Positions 7,610 to 16,156 of a stretch of 42,657 nucleotides of DNA are shown piece after piece. Position numbers and translations under genes: made by a program. The stretch's first letter is position 1, and the number at the start of each line of letters is the position of its first letter. A model generated the notes under the pieces. It saw nothing but the letters and a program-made list of their open reading frames with translations. It ran no database searches and was not told where the DNA came from. This DNA is from a virus, in the IMG/VR virus record IMGVR_UViG_3300018476_000020, positions 1 to 42,657 of that record. One strand, given 5' to 3'.

Positions 7610-8047
7610 TCATGCCACAGACAAACCGATACGCCTGAATTGGCGTCCGTCTGCATCTGGAAATTTCCCATTGAGGTGACCGGATAGAACGGTTTCTGGA
7701 ACTCCAGTGGCAAAGGATGCTTGACGTTGTGAAAGCCAAGCTTCTCCAGTGTTGACATCTTCAACAACATAGCCTGGCGATCCAGTGCCACCTCGATGCA
7801 CAGTTGTTTCCACCTTGGTCTCTTGTCGATTAGAGAAAAGTGAAAAAGGCTGCACGGTAACCCTTACGGGTCCATCCACCACTCCTCGAGCGGTGGCGTG
7901 ACGGCCTTTCATTACTAGCGTTGTCAAACCTACGGAAGCAAGCGCAACGCCAAGGCCAGAATATAGCGCCTTATGCTTCTCGATGTGCGTCTTGACTTCT
8001 TCCTTGATCTTGTGATCTCGGTAAGCAGCCTTGATTTCTTCTCGCAT
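7610..8047 (-). CDS. Membrane-anchored protein with NUMOD1-like DNA-binding C-terminus
   Basis: 145 aa. I choose the ATG at 8047 because TAAGGAG stands seven bases upstream. An ATG at 8101 would start inside a U-rich leader. Residues 1-27 are a charged helix. Residues 28-46 (ALYSGLGVALASVGLTTLVM) are a membrane span. The C-terminus (about 95-142) contains VNTGEAWLSQRQASFATGV, LSGHLNGKF and DGRQFRRIG, the pattern of NUMOD1 modules in homing endonucleases, which contact DNA. No nuclease domain is present. It may tether DNA to the membrane (inference). Confidence 0.6.
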   Translation of the reverse strand: MREEIKAAYRDHKIKEEVKTHIEKHKALYSGLGVALASVGLTTLVMKGRHATARGVVDGPVRVTVQPFSLFSNRQETKVETTVHRGGTGSPGYVVEDVNTGEAWLSQRQASFATGVPETVLSGHLNGKFPDADGRQFRRIGLSVA

Positions 8048-8188
8048 GATTCTCCTTAAAATTAGGATTGGAACAAAACAAAAAGAGAAGCTAGGGTTCA
8101 TAGCCCATCGAAAACTATGATTTTGCAGTTAAGCTCCTGCACCAGGTGGGTAGGTCTTTCACCTACGCATTCGTGTCTCACCTTCTTC
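8048..8188 (-). promoter_or_regulatory. Structured leader upstream of the NUMOD1-like gene
   Basis: About 140 bases lie between promoter copy c and the start at 8047. The leader holds a perfect hairpin (GTAGGT-GAAAG-ACCTAC in the transcript, 8150-8166) and, nearer the gene, GCTA-TGAACCC-TAGC followed by TTCTCTTTTTGTTTTG, a weak terminator-like element. A 27-32-codon frame crosses the first hairpin but lacks a convincing start. The layout suggests transcription attenuation. No known riboswitch recognised. Confidence 0.4.
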
Positions 8189-8222
8189 TCTCTCATTAGA
8201 GACGTTGTAAATCCTGCGATAT
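8189..8222 (-). promoter_or_regulatory. Repeated promoter-like element, copy c
   Basis: On the minus strand: GATATCGCAGGATTTACAAC, then GTCTC, then TAATGAGAGAGAAG. It overlaps the last codons of the HTH gene, whose C-terminal ISQDLQRL is encoded by the element itself. It is followed by the structured leader of the NUMOD1-like gene. Confidence 0.7.
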
Positions 8223-8432
8223 CAGATAATCGATAGTTCCAAGTTCCCAACCAAAATATTCCTCGATCTCTATCCATCGCATGAATAAGGGAAGACATAT
8301 ACCATCCCGCCAATGAACAATGGTGCTCCTGCTGACAAGACAAATATTGGCTAGCTCAGCAATCGAACCATACCCTTGTTGCTTTAGAGCTAATGTAAAT
8401 GCCTCTGTGAACACAGTTCTTCTTGCGGGCAT
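8196..8432 (-). CDS. Small helix-turn-helix regulator, 78 aa
   Basis: ATG at 8432 with AGAAAGGACGTG upstream. A longer frame from 8513 would begin in a terminator stem and lacks a ribosome-binding site. Residues about 20-60 (SIAELANICLVSRSTIVHWR) fit a Cro/C1-type helix-turn-helix, followed by FMRWIEIEEYFGWE, which resembles the C-terminal helices of that fold. It is probably a repressor or activator of early transcription. A dyad, TCCCC-CC-GGGGA (8464-8475), about 30 bases upstream of the start is a possible autoregulatory operator. With no integrase in the window, a lysogeny role is unlikely. Confidence 0.7.
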   Translation of the reverse strand: MPARRTVFTEAFTLALKQQGYGSIAELANICLVSRSTIVHWRDGICLPLFMRWIEIEEYFGWELGTIDYLISQDLQRL

Positions 8433-8500
8433 CACGTCCTTTCTGTCGCCCTTTTTCGGAAAGTCCCCCCGGGGAATTTTGCCAGGACAGAAAATATAAC

Positions 8501-8570
8501 CGCAGACAAACACATAGAAACCGTCAGGCTCCCTTGTGGGGGTCCTAAACGGCTTCTACGTGTTTGCTAC
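8501..8570 (-). terminator. Long perfect-stem terminator upstream of HTH gene
   Basis: In the minus-strand RNA, bases from 8565-8549 pair with bases from 8524-8508 over 17 positions, including two G-U pairs. The G-U pairs exist only in this orientation, so the structure suits the minus transcript. The inner apex is AGG-A-CCCC-CACAA-GGG-AG-CCT, and TTTGTCTGCGG follows. The apex and tail place it with the shorter terminators at 37993-38838. It separates the 96-aa membrane gene from the regulator. Confidence 0.85.
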
Positions 8571-8580
8571 TTGTTGGCGG

Positions 8581-8871
8581 TCAGAGTTGTTTCGGTCTAA
8601 CGAATTGCGGAAACATCTTGGACGTCAACACATGCTTCTGCTCGTAGGCAACCACGATGAGCGCAAGGGCAACGTTTCCGAAGACTATTGCCAATGTGTC
8701 GCTACTGACGAGCTCTCGGGTCTTCTTTCCCTTGAGCGTCGTCAGGCGCTCCAAATATGACAACATCTCCGGATAGTCATCCGAATACGGTTTCATCGAG
8801 GCCATCTCGAGTGTCACTGCTGTGATGAGGTCGTCTAATGCGTCTGGTTCGTTTTTCTTGAACAATCTCAT
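8581..8871 (-). CDS. Conserved small membrane protein, 96 aa
   Basis: ATG at 8871 after GAAAGGAAGTTA. It starts MRLFKKNEPDALDDLITAV, then MKPYSDDYPEMLSYLERL and a basic LKGKKTREL. A single membrane span lies at about 65-83 (TLAIVFGNVALALIVVAYEQ), followed by KHVLTSKMFPQFV. I recognise the overall pattern as a conserved phage family of unknown function. It stands alone between promoter copy b and the long terminator, so it is a one-gene transcription unit. Confidence 0.7.
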   Translation of the reverse strand: MRLFKKNEPDALDDLITAVTLEMASMKPYSDDYPEMLSYLERLTTLKGKKTRELVSSDTLAIVFGNVALALIVVAYEQKHVLTSKMFPQFVRPKQL

Positions 8872-8888
8872 TAACTTCCTTTCGGTAG

Positions 8889-8919
8889 GTCTCATTATAC
8901 GAGTTGTTTAGGTTGCGAC
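8889..8919 (-). promoter_or_regulatory. Repeated promoter-like element, copy b
   Basis: On the minus strand: GGTCGCAACCTAAACAAC, then TCG, then TATAATGAGACC. This copy has a perfect TATAAT. It lies between the last late gene and the first early gene, so early transcription restarts here. Confidence 0.75.
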
Positions 8920-9129
8920 CTACTGGTCGGATTCAACTTGGACTCGAAAGCCCACGTAATTATGATCCGCAAGTTCGTTCGGATCGCCGTCGATCTCAAG
9001 AGAAAACAATCTTCCTTCGTCTGTTTCCCTTATTACGATCGTACCGACGTGTTTGCCCATATAGGGCCTGAGCAGTAAGAATATGACAATTGCCGTCATG
9101 ATTAACGCCCAAATCCACAAAATTAGCAT
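8920..9129 (-). CDS. Small N-terminally anchored membrane protein, 69 aa
   Basis: ATG with ATAAGGAGAATT upstream. Residues 1-20 (MLILWIWALIMTAIVIFLLL) form a membrane anchor. The remainder is soluble and beta-rich (TIVIRETDEGRLFSLEIDGD, then YVGFRVQVESD). It is the last gene of the late block, eight bases after the baseplate gene, with early promoter copy b directly after its stop. It may be an accessory of lysis or superinfection control, but no family is certain. Confidence 0.6.
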   Translation of the reverse strand: MLILWIWALIMTAIVIFLLLRPYMGKHVGTIVIRETDEGRLFSLEIDGDPNELADHNYVGFRVQVESDQ

Positions 9130-9137
9130 AATTCTCC

Positions 9138-10241
9138 TTATATCGCGGAAAGCGTCGGATATGAATTTTCGCCATTCTTGTCTTCAATCTCAACATACTC
9201 AATAACGCGCATTGGTCGTGATTCGTCGTATTCTCCGGCTACCATGACAATGTCACCAACATCAAAATCCCGACGATACATATAGTGCTTCACGTTTCTA
9301 GAAATTTTGGCATTTGCGATAGCAAGTTGCTTTTGACCAGCCAAAATCATGTTACCAAAAGTTGTAAAGCTCGCTTTTAAGTTAGTAAACGTCGTGCCGG
9401 TTGGTTGTGTCTCATACATGTTGTCAATGAAACTTCCATCAACATAAAGCGTTCGTTTGTCGTATCCGGTCTGGGTACCGTGAAGGATAACCTCAACCCA
9501 ACGACCTGTAATAACGATAGCCGTTTTCAAACTCTTGATGCTCCACAAATAATCAGCAGTATCAATCTCTCCTGCATCATACGAAAATGTAATTTCTTGT
9601 GAGCGATCAACTCCTTTGTGGACGAGTATCACTGCGTTGGTGTTTTTTGGTCCAAACGGGGACGCCGGCCCAGGACGAATAAATTTGACTCCTAGATTAT
9701 CAACCTCAAGAATTTGAATAAAAGTTTCATATAGCGTTTGCCGCTGGAAAGTTCTCGCTTCAGAAACACCAGTTCCCGTAATGGTAGTATACCCAAGGAT
9801 GTTGTCTACTCTATCAGAATTTGTATATGATCCGTTGCCGAGATGATAGAGCAGCAAATATACAGCTTGCGACCAAGTTGTAGCCGCATTAATTGTGTAT
9901 GGAACATAATACCCGGTTGGGCTAGCTACATTAGGAGTTATAATTCTATTCTCCATAAACGTCTCAAAGCTTCGCCCAGTAATAGTAACTTCGGTTGACT
10001 TACCTCGTTCGGAAGAGATCTCGTGATTTTCGACGATCATTACTTCAGCGGTATCCAAATGAGAGATCATACATCCCTGAGGCAACTGCTCACGCAATGG
10101 AGAATCAAGTGGGCCTTTTATAGTGAATTCCCCAGGATCTCGATACCTTTCAATCCACATGACGTCGGTTATGTCATTTATGAATTCGCCTTGTTCGAAA
10201 TAGGTATCTCCCTTTGGGTTATGAAACTTGAAAATATCCAT
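9138..10241 (-). CDS. ReqiPepy6 Gp37-like tail/baseplate protein
   Basis: 367 aa from the ATG at 10241, which shares a base with the upstream stop and follows GGGGGGTGTG. The N-terminus (DIFKFHNPKG, WIERYRDPGEFTIKGPLDS) and the stretch GCMISHLDTAEVMIVENHEI match the Siphovirus Gp37-like tail family first named from Rhodococcus phage ReqiPepy6. A later segment with RNVKHYMYRRDFDVGDIVMV resembles baseplate hub proteins. By position (tape measure, distal tail, this gene) it should be the tail-tip hub that contacts the host surface. The match is from memory of the family. Confidence 0.75.
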   Translation of the reverse strand: MDIFKFHNPKGDTYFEQGEFINDITDVMWIERYRDPGEFTIKGPLDSPLREQLPQGCMISHLDTAEVMIVENHEISSERGKSTEVTITGRSFETFMENRIITPNVASPTGYYVPYTINAATTWSQAVYLLLYHLGNGSYTNSDRVDNILGYTTITGTGVSEARTFQRQTLYETFIQILEVDNLGVKFIRPGPASPFGPKNTNAVILVHKGVDRSQEITFSYDAGEIDTADYLWSIKSLKTAIVITGRWVEVILHGTQTGYDKRTLYVDGSFIDNMYETQPTGTTFTNLKASFTTFGNMILAGQKQLAIANAKISRNVKHYMYRRDFDVGDIVMVAGEYDESRPMRVIEYVEIEDKNGENSYPTLSAI

Positions 10242-11077
10242 CACACCCCCCAATACGCAGGATAATACTCAAGGTAATTCCAAGTGAACAGTTCGTCCGC
10301 CGTCTTGAATATGTTGTCACCAGGAAACAGAATTGGCCAAATAGAATCGGACTGGATTTTATCTGCCAAATGAATTTTCGCTCCTGCCTTGATCATATAA
10401 AGATACTTGTTTGAGTATTCACTAGAAAAGTATAGTTCATCATTTATAACAAACCCAGCAAGAGGAGTCACAGTAAACGACCACTCTGGTGTAGCTGAAT
10501 CTTTGAGAACGAATGTCGGAGAAGCTGCCGTAAATTTCACATTAAACTTGAACCCATGCGGAGCCGTTGAAAATGGATCAGTAACTTTTAACGAAGATTT
10601 TACTGTTGGTGAGTTGATGGCTACGACCTTTTTCACACCTCTAAGCATAGGGTCTTCGCAGATCATTGTGATCTGAATCTCTGGCATTTCAGTAAAATGT
10701 GGTGCTTCAAGCTTAGTTACAAACCCGGAAACATAGGCGACAGGCGATGTCCCCTCATTGAAATTCAATCGAATCTTTCCCGTCCTCGAAGACGAAATAA
10801 ACTTGTAGATTTCATCTCTAAGATCGGAATAACTTTGCATGCTGAAGTCGGGATTGAGAACGATTCGAAGAACAATCTCTCGTTTCTCAAGAGTTAGTTT
10901 GTAGTACTTTGAATTAGAAACTTTCGAAACGCCATAGAATCTAGAAATAATCTCGTCAGCATCTAACCCGATAATCGTTTTGGCAATATATGGATTTGAG
11001 GATGATGGATCTCTGAAGCTAAGATTGGCTACAACTTTATCGTTGGAGTCGCACAGATCAATGTTTGTAATCTTCAT
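10241..11077 (-). CDS. Distal tail protein (Dit-like)
   Basis: 278 aa. The ATG overlaps the tape measure stop as ATGA. The N-terminus (DLCDSNDKVVANLSF) and the central PHFTEMPEIQITMICEDPML fit distal tail proteins, and the C-terminus ILFPGDNIF is typical of the Dit galectin-like end. It should form the ring linking the tail tube to the tail tip. Its placement directly after the tape measure and before the Gp37-like protein agrees. Similarity is judged by eye. Confidence 0.75.
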   Translation of the reverse strand: MKITNIDLCDSNDKVVANLSFRDPSSSNPYIAKTIIGLDADEIISRFYGVSKVSNSKYYKLTLEKREIVLRIVLNPDFSMQSYSDLRDEIYKFISSSRTGKIRLNFNEGTSPVAYVSGFVTKLEAPHFTEMPEIQITMICEDPMLRGVKKVVAINSPTVKSSLKVTDPFSTAPHGFKFNVKFTAASPTFVLKDSATPEWSFTVTPLAGFVINDELYFSSEYSNKYLYMIKAGAKIHLADKIQSDSIWPILFPGDNIFKTADELFTWNYLEYYPAYWGV

Positions 11078-14000
11078 GGGATTTTCAGCCCCTCCTTTGC
11101 CAAAGCAATCTGACTACGCGTGTTTCTGTAAATATCATTCGTGCTCAAAGCTGTTGGCGAATAGATGTTCTGTTCGAAGTTGATCTCCGTTGGAGGCGGC
11201 GGAGTTGTCGATTCTGCTTCTGTTGGCTTTGAGTCGTTCGTATGTGAAATCATGTTCGCCTGATCCATTGACAACTTGGCTTCAATTGGAGTGAATATAA
11301 GTAAGTTGCTCAGATCCTTTGCGTCACGTTGAACCTTGGTGAGATCCAAGACCGGCGTAATGATTGGTTGAGCGACGTCCATGTCGCCAAGATATAGCGA
11401 AGCCTGATCTACGGCTTGCTGGAAGGCTGACGAGACATTCTTTACGAGATCGACTGAGGCGTTCTCGGCATTCTCGCTATTGGAAAGTCCTTTAGCAAGA
11501 CCGTCCACAATATAACCACCAAACTTCATGTACTCCTTTGACGGTGAATTAGCGCCGATGAAGCTCATTGCGGCATCCCAAACATTGCCGAGCAGATCCT
11601 CAACACCCTTCTTGAGCTTGTTGAACATGTCACTCAACCCGAATGCTTTGACGATGCCCTCGATCATTGCACTAACAAGATTCTTTGCCGACTTATTGAT
11701 CTTGTCGTCATTCTCACGAATAACACGAGCCAATCCATCAAGGAATGAGGTAAGAACCTTCAACACCTTATCGAGCAAGTTGACAATTGAATCTGCTGCC
11801 GCGTCAAGGAGCCCGGCCATCATGTCGGTCGCGCCCTTTGTAATTTCTCTGGTATTCTTGACAATCTCTTCGAACAGCTTGACGATGAAGTCTTTGGCTC
11901 CCGTTGCAAACGTTGTTGTAAGTGTCAGCATTGACGAGAATATAGTTTCGATCAAAGTCTTGACATGTGCCGTGATCTCTGTGACATTCTGGCTGATCGC
12001 GTCCAAGAATTGAATGAGTACTGCGGTACCAGCGTTGGCAATATCAAGAGCCATCCCGCCAATGGCAGTGATGAAGGTTACAATCAACCAACCAACTGCT
12101 CCGATGATCTGATTTGCGGATTGACCGATACCAACAATGAACTGAATAATAAGATTCAGGCCAGCAGCAATGATCAAACTGAGATTCTCAGTTATAGCAT
12201 TGATGAACGAAACAATGAGATTGACAGCAGCACCTACAATGAGATGAATGTTCGCAGCAAGAGAGTTGATGAATGCCGTCAGAATCTCGATAGCCAAAGT
12301 TGTAATCTGAGCAATGTTGTCTCGAATTCCAGTAAGTAGCGACATGATCATAAATATACCAGCGGCTACAATTTCTGGTGTAAGCTCGACAATGACCTCA
12401 ATGATCATGTGAATCAGCGCATAAATAGCTTCGCCGATCTTCGGCATGACTTCAATAATCATGTCAAGAAGCTCTTCGAGAATAACCTTAAGACCGTTGA
12501 CGAGCACTGGAGCAGCGTCCACAAAGGTCATGAACATGTCAATGATGCCCTCAGCAAGAGCCTGAATGAATCCAGGAAGCGCCTTGATGAGAGTCTCAAT
12601 GACATCAATAAGTACGTCGATACCCTTCTTACCTGCCTCTGCCATAACGATAAAGGCTTCAGCAACAAGCTTCGCCCCAATACCAAACAGAGCGAATCCA
12701 GCACCCACAAGAATAAGAGCAACACCCAAAGCTAGTAGAGCTGGAATAACGGGTTGCATGAGAAGTGCAGCTACACCGAGAACAGCGAGAACTGCGGCAA
12801 TGCCAACCAAACCCTTTAGGAGATCTCCCCAACTGAGAGATGAAAGGCTGGTGATAACTTCGGCAAGCACCCACAAAGCTGCAGATACAACAACGATGGC
12901 TGCTGCGCCAACTATAGCTCCAGTCATGGCATTTGTGGCTACGGCAAGAATAAGAAGCACAACCGCAATCGAGCCAATACCCTTGGCTAGCTCTCCGAAA
13001 TCCATGTCGGCGAAAGTTCCAACTGCTTTGGCTATAACGTTCAGCGCGATACCTACAATAAGAAGTCCCGCTGCGGTAAGAGGCAGATTAGCAGGCATGA
13101 GATGCATGGCTCCGGCAACGATGAGAAGACCAATGCCAACTCCAGCGAAGCCCTTTGCCATTTCTCCCCAGTCCATGCCAGCAAACGACATGACTGCTTT
13201 GCTGAGAATAAGCAATCCCGCAGATATGATTACAAGTCCAACGCCCTTACTTACCATATCGCCAGGCATTAGCTGAGTAGCACCAGCAATCATTCCAAGT
13301 CCGACAGCTACTCCAACAAATCCATGAAGCATGTCGTCCCAAGCGATTCCGGCAAATGCTCTAACCGCCAAACTCATAACAAGCAAGCCGGCAGATATAG
13401 CAATCATTGCAATTCCGGCGCGAATCATTCCGCCCGTATCGCTGGAAATAAGCTTGACTGCTGCAGCAAGAATAAGCAGACTGCCGCCAACGCCAGCAAG
13501 GCCCATGCCAAGTTCTGACCAATTAAGACCCGACAGGTTCTTGACTGCGAATGACAGAAGAAGAACTGCTCCAGCAATGAGTCCAAGACCCAAGGCTAGT
13601 ACAGACATCTTTGCTGCGCCTGTTCCAGAGGATATCTTATCTAGCAGTGCCAATACTCCGACAAGCTGACCGAAGCCAACGCCAACTGCAACGAGGGACT
13701 TCGTCAATGCGCCAGAATCAATCAATGACAGAACCACAATTGAAGCCGTCAAGATGCCGATAGCAATGGCAATCTTCATCAAAGCCTCAGCCTTGATCTG
13801 CGTCTGCATGCTCTTCAGAGTTCCAGTAAGCTGATCAAACATCCCAGTGATGGAATCAGTAATCCCCCCACCAAGATTCAGATCCAAGCCATTCTTCAGG
13901 AACTTCCGAAGAATAACTAGAAGCCCACCAAGCAAACCGACATTGACTGCGTCAACCGTTTTATCGAAATCTCCAGGCTTGAAGACCTCCGCGAAGTGAT

Positions 14001-15756
14001 CCTTTACCTCACCTACCCACTTCTTGATCTCTTCGAACACCGGCGCGAGAGCTTGTCCGAGCTTCTTGAACTGATCGCCAATCCACTGTACAGCGTCTCC
14101 AAGACGGTCAAATATAGACTTGACGTCGTTTGCTCGTTCTTTAACTCGATCAAGAACGTTAGCGGCGCCTTCGGCTCCTGGAATTCCCCCGCCAGGAAAC
14201 AGTTCCTTGACTTTAGCCGCAGCTTGACCCATCCACTGCCCAAAGGCCTGCAAATATCCAACGACGTTATCAAAGAAACGCTCAATGCCTCCGCCAGCAA
14301 CGAGCATGTCATTCAACTTCACGATGAAGTTTCCTGCGTCAGATGCTCCACCAGAGAACTGCCCAATGAAGTTGCCAAAGACGCTAATCAACTCACCAGT
14401 AACTCGCCACAAGTTCTTGATAATGGTCCAACCAATTTCAAGAGCAGCGAAGAGACCTCTAAATATAGATTTGATCTTGTCGGCAGTTTCGCCGCTTATC
14501 GCAATACGCTTTGCGAAATCAGCAAAGGTTGCGGTCAGGTTCTTCAGGGTTTGAGCAGTAGCTGGCGGAAATATGTCCGCAAAAGCTTCTTTGATCGGCT
14601 TGATGATCGTACCGATACCAGCAAGAGCATCTCTGAAACCCTGAATAAGTTCGTCTCTACCGCCAAGGTCCTTCCAACCCTGAAGCAGAGCATTGCGAGC
14701 ATCTGCGTTCTTTCCTACGAATGCGCTGATTCCGTTGTTGATCTCAGTGAAGAGACCCTTTGCTTCATCGAAATTACCAATAAGAATTTCGAATGACTGA
14801 GCCCAACCAGAACCAATCGATTCCTTGACCGTACTCATGAGCTGACTGAACGTCTTGACGTCCTGAGCGGCCGCAGTAGCCTTCTTGCCAATATCGGTCG
14901 TCGCGTCTGAGTAGTCGCCGAGCGTCTTGTTCAGTACTTCGGTGGTCAACCACTCATCAGTAAGAGACTCATTGAATCCCTTGGTCGAACTAACGACCTT
15001 TCCAGCACTGGTAACCCACTCATTACCTCTCTTTGTGAGCTTTCCTTGTGCTTCGGCCGCATCAATGAGCTGTTGCTTGAACTCAGCAGTGCCCATGTTG
15101 GCAAGCTCGATAGACTTCCAGTCAATCAACTGAACGTGACCCTTTGAGAGGGCCTGAGCAAAGTTGTACATTGCTCGACTGGCTTCTTCAGAGTTAGCGC
15201 CAGATACAGCGGCAACGTTTGCCACACCCTGAATGGACGAAACAGCTTGATCCAGACTAACGCCAGCGTTCGTGAACTTACCAATGTTGCTGGTCATGTC
15301 CTTGAACGAATAGATCGTCTTATCAGAATATGTATTTAGCTCTTGAAGCTTTGCATTAACTACATCAAGAGATTCGCCTGAGCCAGACATGATGGTTTGA
15401 ATAGAACCGAGTTTCAGTTCGTACTCCTGGAAACCACCCATGATCTGATCAAAACTCAGAGACTTGACTATCTGTGCACCCAACTCCATTACTTTGCTAG
15501 TAATGGTGGATATAGCAGTTACGGCAATTGTTGAAAGTGCGATAAAGCCTTTGCTGACGTGCTCAAGCCCTTGCTGTAAGCCTCCGAAGTGGAATCGACT
15601 GGCAGTAGCCTGAAGATCCTCCATGCTTTTCTTACCATCAGCAAAATTAAGACTCTGCTTCAGCTTGTCAAGACTTTTAAGAGTCTCTGACATCTTACGT
15701 TCGAATTGCGAATTATCAAAGGTAAGAGAGACGATACGATTATCAACCGAGCTCAT
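11074..15756 (-). CDS. Tape measure protein
   Basis: 1560 aa from the ATG at 15756, in an ATGA overlap with the upstream stop and with AGGTG six bases before. It is by far the longest late gene. The N-terminal 400 residues are the usual helical tape-measure domain (FERKMSETLKSLDKLKQSLNF, then IMGGFQEYELKLGSIQTIMS). The middle holds five tandem hydrophobic repeats of about 58 residues, followed by repeats of about 32 residues. The C-terminus ends in a Pro-rich stretch and EINFEQNIYSPTALS. It sets tail length and helps genome passage across the host envelope. No lysozyme or peptidase motif seen. Confidence 0.95.
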   Translation of the reverse strand: MSSVDNRIVSLTFDNSQFERKMSETLKSLDKLKQSLNFADGKKSMEDLQATASRFHFGGLQQGLEHVSKGFIALSTIAVTAISTITSKVMELGAQIVKSLSFDQIMGGFQEYELKLGSIQTIMSGSGESLDVVNAKLQELNTYSDKTIYSFKDMTSNIGKFTNAGVSLDQAVSSIQGVANVAAVSGANSEEASRAMYNFAQALSKGHVQLIDWKSIELANMGTAEFKQQLIDAAEAQGKLTKRGNEWVTSAGKVVSSTKGFNESLTDEWLTTEVLNKTLGDYSDATTDIGKKATAAAQDVKTFSQLMSTVKESIGSGWAQSFEILIGNFDEAKGLFTEINNGISAFVGKNADARNALLQGWKDLGGRDELIQGFRDALAGIGTIIKPIKEAFADIFPPATAQTLKNLTATFADFAKRIAISGETADKIKSIFRGLFAALEIGWTIIKNLWRVTGELISVFGNFIGQFSGGASDAGNFIVKLNDMLVAGGGIERFFDNVVGYLQAFGQWMGQAAAKVKELFPGGGIPGAEGAANVLDRVKERANDVKSIFDRLGDAVQWIGDQFKKLGQALAPVFEEIKKWVGEVKDHFAEVFKPGDFDKTVDAVNVGLLGGLLVILRKFLKNGLDLNLGGGITDSITGMFDQLTGTLKSMQTQIKAEALMKIAIAIGILTASIVVLSLIDSGALTKSLVAVGVGFGQLVGVLALLDKISSGTGAAKMSVLALGLGLIAGAVLLLSFAVKNLSGLNWSELGMGLAGVGGSLLILAAAVKLISSDTGGMIRAGIAMIAISAGLLVMSLAVRAFAGIAWDDMLHGFVGVAVGLGMIAGATQLMPGDMVSKGVGLVIISAGLLILSKAVMSFAGMDWGEMAKGFAGVGIGLLIVAGAMHLMPANLPLTAAGLLIVGIALNVIAKAVGTFADMDFGELAKGIGSIAVVLLILAVATNAMTGAIVGAAAIVVVSAALWVLAEVITSLSSLSWGDLLKGLVGIAAVLAVLGVAALLMQPVIPALLALGVALILVGAGFALFGIGAKLVAEAFIVMAEAGKKGIDVLIDVIETLIKALPGFIQALAEGIIDMFMTFVDAAPVLVNGLKVILEELLDMIIEVMPKIGEAIYALIHMIIEVIVELTPEIVAAGIFMIMSLLTGIRDNIAQITTLAIEILTAFINSLAANIHLIVGAAVNLIVSFINAITENLSLIIAAGLNLIIQFIVGIGQSANQIIGAVGWLIVTFITAIGGMALDIANAGTAVLIQFLDAISQNVTEITAHVKTLIETIFSSMLTLTTTFATGAKDFIVKLFEEIVKNTREITKGATDMMAGLLDAAADSIVNLLDKVLKVLTSFLDGLARVIRENDDKINKSAKNLVSAMIEGIVKAFGLSDMFNKLKKGVEDLLGNVWDAAMSFIGANSPSKEYMKFGGYIVDGLAKGLSNSENAENASVDLVKNVSSAFQQAVDQASLYLGDMDVAQPIITPVLDLTKVQRDAKDLSNLLIFTPIEAKLSMDQANMISHTNDSKPTEAESTTPPPPTEINFEQNIYSPTALSTNDIYRNTRSQIALAKEGLKIP
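11960..12440 (-). repeat. Tape-measure repeat array with ~32-residue period
   Basis: Within the tape measure protein, about five copies of the pattern AxNLIxxFIxxIxxN recur roughly every 96 bases (for example VGAAVNLIVSFINAI and IAAGLNLIIQFIVGI). This is protein-level repetition, with diverged DNA. Confidence 0.7.
12740..13580 (-). repeat. Tape-measure hydrophobic repeat array with ~58-residue period
   Basis: Five copies of a unit like AVxxFAGMxWxEMxKGFxGV followed by a long Gly/Ala/Leu-rich hydrophobic run recur about every 174 bases. Examples are AVRAFAGIAWDDMLHGFVGV, AVMSFAGMDWGEMAKGFAGV and AVGTFADMDFGELAKGIGSI. The segments could insert into the host membrane during ejection. Confidence 0.8.
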
Positions 15757-16130
15757 GCTTTCACCTGCTTCCACATGTCGTCAGCGATCTTGTCAAATAT
15801 AGGTCGCATTGCCGGATTGATGTAATCTCTACCAACTACATAACCGCCATTGCCAGTACCATGTCCATACTGAATAAGAACGGCGACAACTGATCCACCT
15901 TCGACATCGGTATTGTACCAATCAATCCTTTTATAGTTGCGACTTTGGGATATCTTGAATTTCCAAGAAGTTGCAACCAAACCGGTTCTACGAGGAGTGG
16001 CACTTGACAAAGCATCAACCCCACGAAGTCCGTATTGTTCAAGACCGAGGTATTGGTCTCCTCTGAGCATACGATTGAACCAGGCTCTCGTAGTGTCCCA
16101 TGAGCCTGCGCTTTTCACTTCAATAGACAC
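15753..16130 (-). CDS. Tail completion / HK97 gp10-like protein
   Basis: 125 aa. GTG start with AAAGGAAC upstream. Features include LGLEQYGLRGVDALSSATPR, RTGLVATSWKF, and a C-terminal LIQYGHGTGNGGYV followed by GRDYINPAMRPIFDKIADD. This arrangement fits the gp10-like family of tail completion and head-tail proteins, which usually have a central TGxLxxSW string and an end rich in aromatic-Gly motifs. Its place immediately before the tape measure gene is unusual for that family, which normally lies with the connectors. Confidence 0.6.
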   Translation of the reverse strand: MSIEVKSAGSWDTTRAWFNRMLRGDQYLGLEQYGLRGVDALSSATPRRTGLVATSWKFKISQSRNYKRIDWYNTDVEGGSVVAVLIQYGHGTGNGGYVVGRDYINPAMRPIFDKIADDMWKQVKA

Positions 16131-16156
16131 GACGAGTTCCTTTCTAATCGGAAGCG

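Noticed and set aside
8098-8343. 81-codon minus-strand frame across promoter copy c
   Set aside because: It overlaps the HTH gene in another frame. Only its last 27-32 codons are free, and no good start is present there.
12566-13276. 236-codon plus-strand frame inside the tape measure gene
   Set aside because: It mirrors the tape measure repeats and has no start signal or known family.
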